DNA of 42,120 nt from Pseudoalteromonas atlantica (GTDB lineage: Bacteria; Pseudomonadota; Gammaproteobacteria; Enterobacterales; Alteromonadaceae), in contig BJUT01000037.1 in assembly GCA_007988745.1 (NCBI GenBank), forward strand, positions 1 through 42,120, given 5' to 3'. The position numbers and the translations under genes were made by a program. The notes under the pieces are model-generated. The model worked only from the letters and a program-made list of their open reading frames with translations, ran no database searches and was not told where the DNA came from. Shown here in pieces: positions 1 through 9,056 of the stretch; the first letter of the stretch is position 1, and the number at the start of each line of letters is the position of its first letter.

Positions 1-29
1 CTCTTTTGTTATCACTTCATCGCTGAGTG

Positions 30-66
30 CGGGGCGTATTATGCTGATATGACCCAAATCCGTCAA
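30..66 (-). promoter_or_regulatory. Strong sigma70 promoter of stable-RNA type, reading off the left edge
   Basis: On the minus strand there is a TTGACG -35 (61-66), a spacer of exactly 17 bases and a CATAAT -10 (38-43), followed by a GC-rich discriminator, ACGCCCCGC. A/T-rich DNA rich in A and T runs lies just upstream of the -35 (about 67-110) and could act as an UP element. A near-consensus promoter with a G+C discriminator is typical of rRNA and tRNA promoters under stringent (ppGpp) control. The transcript would leave the window at base 1, so the gene it serves is not visible; a tRNA or rRNA operon is inferred. Confidence 0.7.
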
Positions 67-472
67 CACCTTTTTTGCAAAAAAACACTTAACAGGGTTT
101 GTTTGCAGGAAAATTAAGCTAAGAGGCTAAATTTTAATAAATTTGCTGTTTTTTTAACTGTAAATCAACTGTCAAAGTACACTAAGTAATAACAACTTAA
201 AACCGTTAATATAAAAACTGCTGAGTATTTATGCAGTCGCTTTGTGATCAAGTTGTATTAAAACCGAGTTTATTGAGTATTTTAGCTATTGAATGAAGTT
301 ATGATACTTAATAACCAGGTTATGCAATCATTTTAAGTCGCCATAACGTGCGCTAGGTGCGTTAAAAATTACATATTAATCACCGCGTGGGGGTAGTTGG
401 TAGGGTAATTTGCTTACTACTGATGCGTATTTCTTACGTTAAATAAAGTATTTAGCTTAGCTCGTTAGTATC
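67..472. other. Gene-free stretch
   Basis: AT-rich intergenic DNA between the leftward stable-RNA-type promoter and repeat copy 1. Apart from the A/T tracts next to the promoter I see no open reading frame, RNA gene or clear hairpin here. Confidence 0.5.
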
Positions 473-634
473 ATACCAATCCGTAATAATACTTATATCA
501 TTTTGTGGGACTAAACGTGTCGCTATCTGTGTTAAAAAATTCTCATTCAGAACAACTAAATAGCGAATTTTCCTAGCTATCATCTGGTTTTTCCATCAAC
601 AAAATAGATCGCTTAATTATGCTAATTGCTATAA
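473..634. repeat. Interspersed imperfect palindrome, copy 1 (MITE-like)
   Basis: About 162 bases that match a second copy at 10104-10266 almost end to end. Shared blocks include gttaaaaaattctcatt and agaacaactaaatagc in the centre and ttttccatc plus aaaatagatc in the right half. The ends are inverted relative to each other (ataccaa near the left, a degenerate ttgctat at the right), so the whole element is an imperfect palindrome able to fold into a long hairpin. It contains no ORF. It looks like a non-autonomous element or an interspersed intergenic repeat. Confidence 0.75.
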
Positions 635-693
635 AAAGCCAAAAGTAATTAAGGCCATTTGTCTTTTGGATAAAACTTATTTAGATAAAGGCA

Positions 694-722
694 TAAAAAA
701 ACCCGCATTAAGCGGGCTTTTA
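694..722 (-). terminator. Rho-independent terminator of rplY-pth-ychF
   Basis: On the minus strand a GCCCGC stem, TTAAT loop and GCGGG arm are followed by a run of seven T. It lies 23 bases past the ychF stop codon and would end the leftward transcript. Confidence 0.85.
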
Positions 723-744
723 TAAACAGATTGTTTAGGCGTAA

Positions 745-1836
745 TTATACGTTGAACAAGAAGTTCATTACATCGCCATCTTTAACAATGTACTCTTTAC
801 CTTCTTGACGCATTTTACCGGCTTCTTTAGCGCCACCTTCGCCATTAAAGGCAATGTAGTCGTCATAAGCAATGGTTTGTGCGCGAATAAAGCCACGTTC
901 AAAGTCGGTGTGAATTTTACCAGCCGCTTGCGGCGCAGTTGCACCTACTGGAATAGTCCACGCGCGTACTTCTTTTACACCTGCAGTGAAGTAGGTTTGT
1001 AAATGTAATAGCTCGTAACCACCGCGAATAACACGGTTTAGGCCTGGTTCTTCTAAACCTAGGTCTGCCATAAATTCAAGCTTGTCTTCTTCATCTAGTT
1101 CAGAAAGCTCAGATTCGATTGCAGCACACACCGGAATTACTACAGCATCTTCAGACTCTGCAATAGCACGTACACGGTCAAGGTGTGGGTTATTTTCAAA
1201 GCCATCTTCAGCTACGTTAGCAATGTACATAGTAGGCTTAATAGTTAAGAAGTTAATTGAGCTAATTGCTGCTTTTTCTTCTTTAGTAAGCTCTAAAGAG
1301 CGAAGTGTTAACCCTTCGTCTAAGTGTACTTTTACTTTTTCAAGTACTGCATTTTGCTCTTTAGCGTCTTTATCGCCGCCTTTCGCTTTTTTAGCGTTAC
1401 GGAAAATTGCTTTATCAGCGCTGTCCATATCGGCAAGTACTAATTCGGTATTGATAACGTCAATATCGTCAGCAGGGTCAATAGTACCTGCAACGTGAAT
1501 TACGTTTTCGTCTTCAAAACAGCGAACTACATGGCCAATTGCATCCGTTTCACGAATGTTTGCTAAAAATTGGTTTCCTAAACCTTCACCTTTTGATGCG
1601 CCTTTTACTAAACCAGCAATATCAACAAATTCCATACTGGTAGGTAGAATACGTTGAGGATTTACAATTTTTGCTAGCTCGTCTAAGCGAGGATCGGGTA
1701 CCGGTACTACACCTGTGTTAGGTTCGATGGTACAAAAAGGAAAGTTAGCGGCTTCAATACCCGCTTTAGTTAGTGCATTAAAAAGCGTTGATTTACCAAC
1801 ATTAGGCAAGCCAACGATGCCACATTTAAAACCCAT
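745..1836 (-). CDS. ychF: Redox-regulated ATPase YchF (Obg family)
   Basis: A 363-residue P-loop protein, the normal length for YchF (OLA1 in eukaryotes), a ribosome-associated Obg-family NTPase that prefers ATP to GTP. Visible features are the Walker [10 protein letters not shown] at residues 9-17, a [10 protein letters not shown] switch II segment near 73, and NVAE in place of the usual GTPase NKxD; that NxxE variant marks the ATP-specific YchF branch. The C-terminal third (about 275-363) fits a TGS domain. The ATG is preceded by AAGGT nine bases upstream. It is the last gene of the leftward rplY-pth-ychF run, 33 bases after pth, a common pairing in gammaproteobacteria. A clear terminator follows. 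The family is implicated in translation and oxidative-stress control, but its precise job is unsettled. Confidence 0.97.
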   Translation of the reverse strand: MGFKCGIVGLPNVGKSTLFNALTKAGIEAANFPFCTIEPNTGVVPVPDPRLDELAKIVNPQRILPTSMEFVDIAGLVKGASKGEGLGNQFLANIRETDAIGHVVRCFEDENVIHVAGTIDPADDIDVINTELVLADMDSADKAIFRNAKKAKGGDKDAKEQNAVLEKVKVHLDEGLTLRSLELTKEEKAAISSINFLTIKPTMYIANVAEDGFENNPHLDRVRAIAESEDAVVIPVCAAIESELSELDEEDKLEFMADLGLEEPGLNRVIRGGYELLHLQTYFTAGVKEVRAWTIPVGATAPQAAGKIHTDFERGFIRAQTIAYDDYIAFNGEGGAKEAGKMRQEGKEYIVKDGDVMNFLFNV

Positions 1837-1869
1837 AGTAAGATACCTTGTTAAGATTCGTTTAAACGA

Positions 1870-2454
1870 TTATGGTTTAAAAGAATGTAGTCTGTTTTGT
1901 GCTTTTAACACACCATCTTTTGCAAGTATTTCCATACAACGAACTGCTTCATCAACCGCTGCATCCATTTTTTCTTGGTCTTCTTTGGCTGCTTTTCCAA
2001 GCACCCAACCGGTAACCATTTCACGATGCCCTGGATGACCGATACCTATGCGTAAACGCATAAAATCTTTTTGGTTTGCCATTTTTGCAATAATGTCTTT
2101 TAAGCCATTATGACCGCCATGACCGCCACCTTTTTTAAGTTTGGCAACGCCTGGGTCTAAATCCATTTCGTCATGGGCAACAAGTATGTTTTCCACGGGG
2201 ATTTTGAAAAAATTGGCTAAACTACCGACCGCTTTACCACTTAAGTTCATGTAGGTGGTGGGGATCAATAATTTGAATTCTTGGCCTTGGATGATCACTT
2301 TGCCAGTTAGGCCGTGATATTTAGGATCGTGTTTGAGCGTGCAGTTGTAGCGTGCTGCGAGTTCTTCAATGAACCAAGCACCTGCATTGTGGCGTGTGTT
2401 TGCGTATTCGGGGCCTGGATTAGCCAGGCCCACAAGCATTTGAATAGAATTCAA
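1870..2454 (-). CDS. pth: Peptidyl-tRNA hydrolase
   Basis: Pth cleaves the ester bond of peptidyl-tRNAs dropped by stalled ribosomes and so recycles tRNA in the cytoplasm; it is usually essential. The protein is 194 residues, the same as E. coli Pth. [10 protein letters not shown] at the N terminus, TRHNAG with the catalytic His at residue 22, and the VAHDEMD segment are all present. I place the start at a TTG codon (2452-2454): AAGGT lies upstream at good spacing and the length then matches the family. An ATG 15 bases downstream (2437-2439) is possible but lacks a Shine-Dalgarno sequence. The TTG codon lies in a perfect 15-base inverted repeat, TTGAAT-tct-ATTCAA. The gene follows rplY by 18 bases. 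Confidence 0.96.
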   Translation of the reverse strand: MNSIQMLVGLANPGPEYANTRHNAGAWFIEELAARYNCTLKHDPKYHGLTGKVIIQGQEFKLLIPTTYMNLSGKAVGSLANFFKIPVENILVAHDEMDLDPGVAKLKKGGGHGGHNGLKDIIAKMANQKDFMRLRIGIGHPGHREMVTGWVLGKAAKEDQEKMDAAVDEAVRCMEILAKDGVLKAQNRLHSFKP

Positions 2455-2472
2455 GGTGCAAGACCTTAAATA

Positions 2473-3087
2473 TTATTCAGCAGCGTCTGAAGCTTCTTCT
2501 TCAGTAGGAGCTGCTTTGTTAGCTTTGATTGTAACTACTGACAGGTCGTGGCCTTCGCCTTTACCTAGTTCAACAGACTGAACACCTGAAGGAAGTTCAA
2601 GGTCAGAAATGTGAACTGAATCACCAACTACTAAATTAGAAACGTTAACTTCAACGAATTCTGGAAGTGCTTTAGGAAGACAAGAAATCTCAACTTCAGT
2701 TAACTGGTGAACAACAGTTGCACCAGCTTTAGTAACTGCTTCTTCACCGATGAAGTGAAGAGGAACTTTAGTTACTAATTTGTGAGTTGCATCTACACGT
2801 TGGAAATCAAGGTGAGTGATTTTTGGCTTGAATGGGTGACGTTGAATATCTTTTAAGATAGCTTCAACAGACTCGCCGCCAACATTTAGCGTAAGAATGT
2901 GCGTGTAAAAACCTTCGCTTTCTTGTGCTTTGATCATGTCTTTATGAGCAAGAGTAAGCGATACCGCTTCTTTATCTGCACCGTAAAGGATAGCAGGTAC
3001 TTTGTCTTCGCGACGTAGGCGGCGGCTCGCACCAGTACCAGTTTCTACGCGAAGTTCAGCGTTGTAAGTATAAGTTTCGTTAGACAT
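2473..3087 (-). CDS. rplY: Ribosomal protein bL25, long CTC/TL5 form
   Basis: A 204-residue 5S-rRNA-binding protein of the large subunit. The first 95 or so residues are the L25 fold (RRLRREDKVPAILYG near the N terminus, LKDIQRHPFKPKITHLDFQRV further in). The rest is the beta-rich C-terminal domain of the long CTC/TL5 form, which E. coli L25 (94 residues) lacks. I chose the ATG at 3085-3087 (MSNETYTYNAELR) because GGAGAC lies seven bases upstream; an in-frame start 42 bases further upstream would add residues unlike the family. The tail is acidic (EEEASDAAE). The gene heads rplY-pth-ychF, downstream of the prs terminator, and its leader carries a stable hairpin. Confidence 0.95.
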   Translation of the reverse strand: MSNETYTYNAELRVETGTGASRRLRREDKVPAILYGADKEAVSLTLAHKDMIKAQESEGFYTHILTLNVGGESVEAILKDIQRHPFKPKITHLDFQRVDATHKLVTKVPLHFIGEEAVTKAGATVVHQLTEVEISCLPKALPEFVEVNVSNLVVGDSVHISDLELPSGVQSVELGKGEGHDLSVVTIKANKAAPTEEEASDAAE

Positions 3088-3112
3088 AATGTCTCCAATA
3101 ATTAAAAGTGTT

Positions 3113-3136
3113 AGGGCCTTTGCGACCAAGGTCCCT
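3113..3136 (-). promoter_or_regulatory. Hairpin in the rplY leader
   Basis: Read on the minus strand, AGGGACCTT, a seven-base loop and AAGGCCCT form eight base pairs with one bulged A. It ends 25 bases before the rplY start codon, inside the expected mRNA leader. Position and form suit an autoregulatory ribosomal-protein leader, but that role is a guess. Confidence 0.45.
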
Positions 3137-3152
3137 ACCCAAAAGGCGCGCT

Positions 3153-3181
3153 ATCATAACACCACCCCCCGATAAAATAAA
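3153..3181 (-). promoter_or_regulatory. Candidate rplY promoter
   Basis: Minus-strand TATGAT -10 (3153-3158) followed by a GC-rich discriminator, AGCGCGCC. A poor -35 (TTTATT) lies 17 bases upstream. It sits between the prs terminator and rplY, where a promoter for rplY-pth-ychF is expected. Confidence 0.4.
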
Positions 3182-3190
3182 CAACACATA

Positions 3191-3213
3191 CAAAAAAAGC
3201 GCCAAAAGGCGCT
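3191..3213 (-). terminator. Rho-independent terminator of lolB-ispE-prs
   Basis: On the minus strand AGCGCC, a TTTT loop and GGCGCT are followed by a run of seven T. It lies 25 bases past the prs stop codon. Confidence 0.88.
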
Positions 3214-3238
3214 TATATGTTCCAACGAATGTGTGACT

Positions 3239-4186
3239 TTAGTGTTCAAACATCGCAGAAATAGATTCTTCATTGCTGATGCGACGAATTGTTTCGGCTA
3301 ACATGTCAGCAAGAGTCAGTACTTTTACTTTATCAAGCGCTTTTAATTCATCAGATAACGGAATTGAGTCAGTTACAATTACTTCATCAATTACTGAGTT
3401 ACGAATGTTCTCTGCAGCTTTGCCAGATAAAATAGGGTGCGTTGCATAGGCAAATACGCGTTTAGCACCGTGTTCTTTAAGTGCTTCTGCGGCTTTACAT
3501 AAAGTACCACCGGTATCAATCATATCATCTACGATAATACAGTCGCGGCCTTCAACATCACCAATAATATGCATTACTTGAGAAACGTTAGCTTGAGGGC
3601 GACGTTTATCAATAATAGCAAGGTCTGTGTCGTGAAGTAGTTTTGCAATAGCACGGGCACGTACTACACCACCAATATCTGGTGATACTACAACAACGTC
3701 TTCAAACTCACGCTCTTCCATATCTTCAAGTAATACAGGGCTACCAAATACGTTATCTACTGGTACGTCAAAGAAACCTTGTATTTGCTCAGCGTGTAAA
3801 TCAACCGTAAGAACGCGGTCAACACCTACACTTGATAAGAAATCGGCAACAACTTTAGCGGTAATTGGAACGCGCGCAGAACGTACTCGACGGTCTTGAC
3901 GTGCATAACCAAAATAAGGAATGACGGCAGTAATACGACCTGCTGATGCACGACGTAGAGCATCAACCATAACGATAAGTTCCATTAGGTTATCGTTAGT
4001 AGGGGCACAGGTTGATTGCAAGATAAAAACATCCGAGCCACGAACATTTTCATTTATTTGAACACTGATCTCACCGTCGCTAAAACGGCCAACAACAGCA
4101 TCGCCTAATTCAATATACAAACGTTTTGCAACTTTTTGAGCTAACTCAGGTGTTGCGTTACCAGCGAAGAGCTTCATGTCAGGCAC
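3239..4186 (-). CDS. prs: Ribose-phosphate pyrophosphokinase (PRPP synthase)
   Basis: Prs makes PRPP from ribose 5-phosphate and ATP, feeding purine, pyrimidine, His, Trp and NAD synthesis. The sequence is very close to class I bacterial enzymes: [14 protein letters not shown] at the N terminus, the [21 protein letters not shown] catalytic and ATP-binding segment (quoted only as a landmark near residue 100), [12 protein letters not shown], and the PRPP-binding loop [14 protein letters not shown] choose a GTG start (4184-4186, then Pro-Asp-Met): GAGGA lies seven bases upstream and the length becomes 315 residues, as in E. coli. The ATG three codons later would sit too far from that site. It is the last gene of lolB-ispE-prs, 90 bases after ispE, and a terminator follows. 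Confidence 0.97.
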   Translation of the reverse strand: MPDMKLFAGNATPELAQKVAKRLYIELGDAVVGRFSDGEISVQINENVRGSDVFILQSTCAPTNDNLMELIVMVDALRRASAGRITAVIPYFGYARQDRRVRSARVPITAKVVADFLSSVGVDRVLTVDLHAEQIQGFFDVPVDNVFGSPVLLEDMEEREFEDVVVVSPDIGGVVRARAIAKLLHDTDLAIIDKRRPQANVSQVMHIIGDVEGRDCIIVDDMIDTGGTLCKAAEALKEHGAKRVFAYATHPILSGKAAENIRNSVIDEVIVTDSIPLSDELKALDKVKVLTLADMLAETIRRISNEESISAMFEH

Positions 4187-4276
4187 GGTAGGGTTCCTCA
4201 GGCACTGAATTTTTGGACTAACGGGTAAATAGGTAAAACCCACTACGCGTTAACTTATGATTACTTGTACGTTACT

Positions 4277-5134
4277 TCATTGATCGAATATGGCGGCAAG
4301 CTCCGTATGAGCAGGTGAGACATTTGCGCTAGAAGCAACAAAACCCTGCCAAGTATGGGGGAGGTTATCAAGTACATCTTGTGCTTGAACTTGGCTAGCA
4401 AATTCGACAAAACAACATGAACCTGTTCCGGTCATCTTCGACGGGGCGTATTTTAGCAACCACTGCAGGGTTTTTTCAACCTCGGGGCAGAGCTTTTTAA
4501 CTAAAGGCTCACAATCGTTGGTTAATTTATGGGTTCGCCAATCACCTGAAATTTTTGGTGTATCGCGTTTTAAATCTGGGTGAGTGAATATTTTAGCGGT
4601 ACTGACATGCTGATTAGGGTGCACAACGCAATACCATTTTTGTTCAAGCTCTACGTCAACCAATTGTTCGCCAATACCGTGTGCTATGGCGCTTTTACCA
4701 CGAATAAATACCGGCACGTCGGCGCCTAATTGCAAGCCTAAGTTTGCTAATTCATCAATATTTAGTTGTGTATTCCACATTTTATTAAGTGCAAGTAACG
4801 TGGTGGCTGCATCAGATGAACCGCCTCCCACGCCGCCACCCATAGGTAAACGTTTAGTGAGATTTATTTTTACACCTGATGAAATGCCACAGTGATTTTT
4901 AAGCAATAACGCGGCTTTATAGATGAGATTATCGCAATCTGCTATGCCTTTCGTATCACCCGTTATTAAAATAGTGGGCGCTTCGTTAACTGAAAAGTCG
5001 AGTGTGTCGCCAAAATTTAAAAAGGTAAATAAGGTTTCTAGTTCGTGATAACCGTCATCACGGCGCGCATTGATGTGTAAAAATAAGTTAAGTTTTGCCG
5101 GTGCAATGACCGAAAAAGCTGTTTTAGTATTCAT
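4277..5134 (-). CDS. ispE: 4-diphosphocytidyl-2-C-methyl-D-erythritol kinase
   Basis: IspE phosphorylates the 2-hydroxyl of CDP-methylerythritol with ATP, step four of the MEP route to isoprenoid precursors. The 285-residue protein has the GHMP-kinase order: APAKLNLFLHI near residue 12 with the conserved Lys and Asn, the glycine-rich ATP loop PMGGGVGGGSSDAA near 96-109, and a C-terminal GTGSCCF motif. Only two bases separate it from lolB upstream, so the two are surely co-transcribed, with prs 90 bases further on. The lolB-ispE-prs order is conserved in gammaproteobacteria. Confidence 0.96.
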   Translation of the reverse strand: MNTKTAFSVIAPAKLNLFLHINARRDDGYHELETLFTFLNFGDTLDFSVNEAPTILITGDTKGIADCDNLIYKAALLLKNHCGISSGVKINLTKRLPMGGGVGGGSSDAATTLLALNKMWNTQLNIDELANLGLQLGADVPVFIRGKSAIAHGIGEQLVDVELEQKWYCVVHPNQHVSTAKIFTHPDLKRDTPKISGDWRTHKLTNDCEPLVKKLCPEVEKTLQWLLKYAPSKMTGTGSCCFVEFASQVQAQDVLDNLPHTWQGFVASSANVSPAHTELAAIFDQ

Positions 5135-5136
5135 AC

Positions 5137-5745
5137 TTAATTAAATTGCCAATTGTAGAGTTGAATTTTGATTTTAATTTGCTGATGTTTTAGCGTGACA
5201 TTGCCAGGAACCCAAAAGCCACCTTGCTGTTTATAGTTTGAATACGTTATTTGCCACTTTTTATTGCTGTTATCGTACCAAATAACTTGTTGTGCACGGC
5301 CAAGTTCGTCTACTTTTAATGTTTGCGACGTTAACGTGCCTTTTAACCAGTTATCGGCGTTATCAACTGGCAGGTCAAAACCGGTTAAGCGTTTTAATAA
5401 TAACGCGGCGTTAGTGTCTGTGTATGTTTTATCGTCGTAATCAAGTACCGCACCTGTGCGGGTTTGTTTAAGCGACAATATACGAGTACCAATAAACGTA
5501 GTGAGCACTAAGTTGTTTTGTTTTTCGTCTTGTTGCCAATTTAAGTTTGCAGATTGGCGCTCATCAGGGCTTATAAACGCTAATTTACCTTGTGCTTGCC
5601 AGGTTTTTTGCGCTGCTAAGCGTGGTTTCCAATCATCGTAAAGCGTTGTTTTTGTATCAATTTGGTGGGCGCAGCCCGCTAAAAACAAAAAAAGAGTGAA
5701 TAAAATTAAATAATGTCTAATCAAATGTTGTTCCTTACTTTCCAT
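5137..5745 (-). CDS. lolB: Outer-membrane lipoprotein insertion factor LolB
   Basis: LolB takes lipoproteins from the periplasmic carrier LolA and inserts them into the outer membrane; it is itself a lipoprotein. The 202-residue product has a basic start, a hydrophobic stretch (YLILFTLFLFL) and the lipobox LAGC, with the lipidated Cys at about residue 25. The mature part matches the LolB beta-barrel (WQAQGKLAFISPDERQSANLNWQQ and so on, near 50). I start at the ATG at 5743-5745, which puts a compact signal peptide at the N terminus; a longer in-frame start at 5805 would add 20 residues before it and overlap hemA. The gene is divergent from hemA with only 62 bases between starts. Confidence 0.92.
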   Translation of the reverse strand: MESKEQHLIRHYLILFTLFLFLAGCAHQIDTKTTLYDDWKPRLAAQKTWQAQGKLAFISPDERQSANLNWQQDEKQNNLVLTTFIGTRILSLKQTRTGAVLDYDDKTYTDTNAALLLKRLTGFDLPVDNADNWLKGTLTSQTLKVDELGRAQQVIWYDNSNKKWQITYSNYKQQGGFWVPGNVTLKHQQIKIKIQLYNWQFN

Positions 5746-5807
5746 ATTCCGCTGATTTTTGGTAAAATTGCCGCCTTTAAAGTAGGGCGCAGCAATATTT
5801 GGCAAAT

Positions 5808-7064
5808 ATGACCATCATAGCACTTGGTATAAATCACAAAACCGCATCCGTAGAATTACGTGAAAAAGTGGCTTTTTCGCCTGAGCAAATGTCTGAGGCG
5901 CTCCAGCAATTAAGCGGTCATGCCGACTTTAACGAAGCCGTTATTGTATCTACCTGTAACCGTACCGAAATCTATTGTAGCCTTGAGCAGTCAAATTCCC
6001 AAGCACTGCTAGCCTGGCTTGCCAGTTTCCATGGATTGGATGAACACGAACTGAGCAAAAATATATATTGCCACCAAGGTGATGCAGCCATTAATCATTT
6101 AATGCGTGTTGCGTGCGGCTTAGATTCGTTGGTATTGGGCGAGCCGCAAATTTTAGGGCAAATTAAGCAAGCTTATCATAGCGCCAAAACACACGATGCT
6201 GTAGGCGTTAAGTTTGATAGGTTGTTTCAAAAAACCTTTTCGGTAGCTAAGCAGGTCCGTACCGACACTGATATTGGTGCCAGTGCTGTGTCGGTGGCGT
6301 TTGCAGCGGTTAATTTAGCAAAACATATTTATGGCAAGCTTGATAAAACCAATGTGTTATTAATTGGTGCCGGCGAAACAATAGAGCTTGTAGCTAAACA
6401 TTTATATCAAAATGAGCCGCAACAAATTACGGTTGCCAATAGAACCATTGAGCGTGCACGCGGTTTAGCGCAGGAAGTGTCGGCCGATGTGATTGCGCTG
6501 GCACAACTACCTGAGCGTTTACACAAAGCCGATATTGTTATTAGCTCAACCGCCAGTACGTTACCAATAATAGGTAAAGGGGTGGTCGAGCAAGCATTAA
6601 AACAGCGCCGCCATAAACCTATGCTGTTTATTGATATTGCCGTACCGCGCGATATAGAAAGCCAAGTAGGCGAGCTTGACGCAGCCTATTTATATTCCGT
6701 TGATGACTTACAAGCCATTGTAAGCGAGAATATGGCCGCGCGTGAACAGGCGGCAGAACAAGCACAATTAATAATAAGCGAGCGCGTAAAAGAATTTGAA
6801 ATGTGGGTTCGCTCTCTCGATTCGGTTGATTTAATTCGCCACTACCGAAACGACGTACAAACCATTAAGTCAGAACTTGTTGAGCGGGCGGTTAGCCAGC
6901 TAAATACAGGTAAAGACGCAGAAAAAATTATATTAGAGTTGGCCAATAAATTAACCAACCGCTTAATGCACGCGCCTACCCGTGCAATTCAAGATGCGGC
7001 TAAAAAAGGTGAAGTGGCACAACTAACTCAGTTGAAAAAAATGTTAGGTATTGATCAGGAATAA
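5808..7064 (+). CDS. hemA: Glutamyl-tRNA reductase
   Basis: HemA reduces the glutamate on Glu-tRNA to glutamate-1-semialdehyde with NADPH, the first committed step of tetrapyrrole synthesis by the C5 route. The ATG at 5808 gives MTIIALGINHKTA and 418 residues, as in E. coli. Seen are the catalytic Cys50 in STCNRTEIY, LVLGEPQILGQIK near 108-120, an NADPH-binding GAGE at 187-190, and the C-terminal dimerization helix. A TTG nine bases upstream (5799) is possible, and neither start has a convincing Shine-Dalgarno sequence. hemA heads the rightward hemA-prfA-prmC operon; its promoter must overlap the short lolB spacer. In enterobacteria HemA abundance is controlled by heme-dependent proteolysis; nothing here confirms or excludes that. 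Confidence 0.96.
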   Translation: MTIIALGINHKTASVELREKVAFSPEQMSEALQQLSGHADFNEAVIVSTCNRTEIYCSLEQSNSQALLAWLASFHGLDEHELSKNIYCHQGDAAINHLMRVACGLDSLVLGEPQILGQIKQAYHSAKTHDAVGVKFDRLFQKTFSVAKQVRTDTDIGASAVSVAFAAVNLAKHIYGKLDKTNVLLIGAGETIELVAKHLYQNEPQQITVANRTIERARGLAQEVSADVIALAQLPERLHKADIVISSTASTLPIIGKGVVEQALKQRRHKPMLFIDIAVPRDIESQVGELDAAYLYSVDDLQAIVSENMAAREQAAEQAQLIISERVKEFEMWVRSLDSVDLIRHYRNDVQTIKSELVERAVSQLNTGKDAEKIILELANKLTNRLMHAPTRAIQDAAKKGEVAQLTQLKKMLGIDQE

Positions 7065-7071
7065 CAGTTAA

Positions 7072-8157
7072 ATGAAAGAGTCTGTATATCGTAAATTAGA
7101 AACCTTAGTAGAGCGCTACGAAGAAGTACAAGCGCTACTGAGCGATCCGTCGGTCATTAGTGATCAAAACCGCTTTCGTGCTCTTTCAAAAGAATACTCT
7201 GAGCTTGAAGAAATTGTAAAAACATTTTTAGCATACCAACAAGCGCAAGACGATGTAGCGACTGCTGAAGAAATGTTAAAAGATTCAGACCCAGATATGC
7301 GTGAAATGGCGCAAGAAGAATATAAAGAAGCTAAAGCGCAAATTTTATCATTAGAAGATGAGCTACAAGTGCTTATGCTTCCTAAAGATCCTAAAGATAA
7401 CAACAATGTATTTTTAGAAGTACGTGCGGGTACGGGTGGTGACGAAGCGGCTATTTTTGCAGGCGATTTATTTAGAATGTACAGCCGTTACGCCGAAACA
7501 CAAAAATGGAAAGTTGAAGTAGTGAGCACCAACGAAGGTGAACACGGCGGCTACAAAGAAGTTATCGCAAATATTAGCGGTGAAGGTGTGTACGGTAAGC
7601 TTAAGTTTGAATCGGGCGCTCACCGTGTTCAACGTGTACCAGAGACTGAGTCGCAAGGGCGTGTACATACCTCTGCCTGTACGGTCGCAGTAATGGCCGA
7701 AATTCCAGAAGCTGAAGCCATTGAAATAAACACCGCCGATATAAAAGTAGATACCTTCAGAGCCTCGGGCGCCGGTGGTCAGCACGTAAATAAAACCGAC
7801 TCTGCAATTCGTATTACTCATATTCCAACGGGTGTTGTGGTTGAGTGTCAGGATGAGCGTTCGCAACATAAAAACCGTGCTAAAGCGATGTCGGTACTTG
7901 CCGCGCGTTTACAGCAAGCCGAAGATGAAAAACGTCATGCGGCTGAGGCCTCTGAGCGTCGTAACTTAGTGGGCAGCGGCGATCGCTCTGAGCGTATTCG
8001 TACTTACAACTACCCGCAAGGGCGTATTACCGATCACCGTATTAATTTAACGCTTTATCGCTTAAACGAAGTGGTAACTGGTGATTTAGGCGCAATTATC
8101 GATCCATTAATGCAAGAGCATCAGGCTGATTTACTTGCCGCAATGGGCGATGAGTAA
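7072..8157 (+). CDS. prfA: Peptide chain release factor RF1
   Basis: RF1 recognises UAA and UAG stop codons and triggers peptide release. The 361-residue protein has the catalytic GGQ within [13 protein letters not shown] and a stop-codon reading PxT tripeptide, here PET, in [14 protein letters not shown]; the PxT motif distinguishes RF1 from RF2 (SPF). The ATG is seven bases past the hemA stop, so the genes are co-transcribed. The downstream gene, prmC, methylates the Gln of GGQ, so target and modifying enzyme are made together. Confidence 0.97.
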   Translation: MKESVYRKLETLVERYEEVQALLSDPSVISDQNRFRALSKEYSELEEIVKTFLAYQQAQDDVATAEEMLKDSDPDMREMAQEEYKEAKAQILSLEDELQVLMLPKDPKDNNNVFLEVRAGTGGDEAAIFAGDLFRMYSRYAETQKWKVEVVSTNEGEHGGYKEVIANISGEGVYGKLKFESGAHRVQRVPETESQGRVHTSACTVAVMAEIPEAEAIEINTADIKVDTFRASGAGGQHVNKTDSAIRITHIPTGVVVECQDERSQHKNRAKAMSVLAARLQQAEDEKRHAAEASERRNLVGSGDRSERIRTYNYPQGRITDHRINLTLYRLNEVVTGDLGAIIDPLMQEHQADLLAAMGDE

Positions 8158-8159
8158 TT

Positions 8160-8999
8160 GTGAGCCACACGCTTGAGCAGGCAATAGCGGTTGGTGCAAC
8201 TAAACTTGCACCAACTAGCGACAGCGCTAAATTAGACGCACAAGTACTGCTATTACATATTCTTCAAAAACCCCGCAGTTACTTATTTACCTGGCCAGAT
8301 AACCTACTTAGCAGCGACGAACAGCGCCAATATGATGAATTTTGTGAACGGCGTTTAAGTGGTGAACCCGTAGCGCATATTATTGGCCAGCGCGAATTTT
8401 GGAGCTTAGCGCTCGAGGTGAATGCTACAACGCTTATTCCTAGGCCTGATACTGAAACACTCGTTGAGCAAGCTTTAGCACTTACCGTGCCTGAGCAAGC
8501 AAAAGTGCTTGATTTAGGCACTGGCACCGGCGCTATTGCACTTGCACTTGGCAGTGAAATGCCAACATGGCAAATTACAGCAGTCGACAAAGTAGCAGAT
8601 GCGGTGGCCTTAGCGACTCGTAATCAGCAGCGTTTAGCCATTAATAATGTGCAAGTTAAGCAAAGTAACTGGTTTAGCGCACTGAAAAATGAGCAGTTTA
8701 ATTTAATTGTGACCAACCCACCGTACATTGAACACGACGATAAACATTTAAAAGAAGGGGATGTGCGCTTTGAGCCTCTTTCTGCGTTAGTGGCCGATGA
8801 GGCAGGAATGGCTGATATAAAACAAATAATTACACAATCACGTGACTATTTGCTCCCTAGTGGCTATCTTTTAATAGAACATGGTTTTGAACAGGGTGAA
8901 GCTGTTCGGCATTTGTTTAAGCAAATGGCGTATATAAATATTAAAACAGTAAAAGACTTGGGAAATAACGATCGTGTAACGCTCGCACAGTGGCCTTAA
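8160..8999 (+). CDS. prmC: Release factor glutamine N5-methyltransferase
   Basis: PrmC (HemK) uses SAM to methylate the side-chain amide of Gln in the GGQ motif of RF1 and RF2, which speeds termination. The 279-residue protein has the SAM-binding LDLGTGTGAIALAL near 117-130 and the substrate-amide-binding NPPYIE. The start is a GTG (8160-8162), two bases after the prfA stop; the first AUG-type alternatives lie inside conserved sequence. Third gene of hemA-prfA-prmC. Confidence 0.95.
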   Translation: MSHTLEQAIAVGATKLAPTSDSAKLDAQVLLLHILQKPRSYLFTWPDNLLSSDEQRQYDEFCERRLSGEPVAHIIGQREFWSLALEVNATTLIPRPDTETLVEQALALTVPEQAKVLDLGTGTGAIALALGSEMPTWQITAVDKVADAVALATRNQQRLAINNVQVKQSNWFSALKNEQFNLIVTNPPYIEHDDKHLKEGDVRFEPLSALVADEAGMADIKQIITQSRDYLLPSGYLLIEHGFEQGEAVRHLFKQMAYINIKTVKDLGNNDRVTLAQWP

Positions 9000-9056
9000 T
9001 TTGATAATAAACAGCCATGATTGTGTGTTCTATAAATGCATTAAGGAACCTTTAAT

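Noticed and set aside
4187..4276. Possible tRNA gene between ispE and prs
   Set aside because: Some gammaproteobacteria carry a tRNA here, but I could not fold a cloverleaf, and no T-loop GGTTCGA-type sequence is present.
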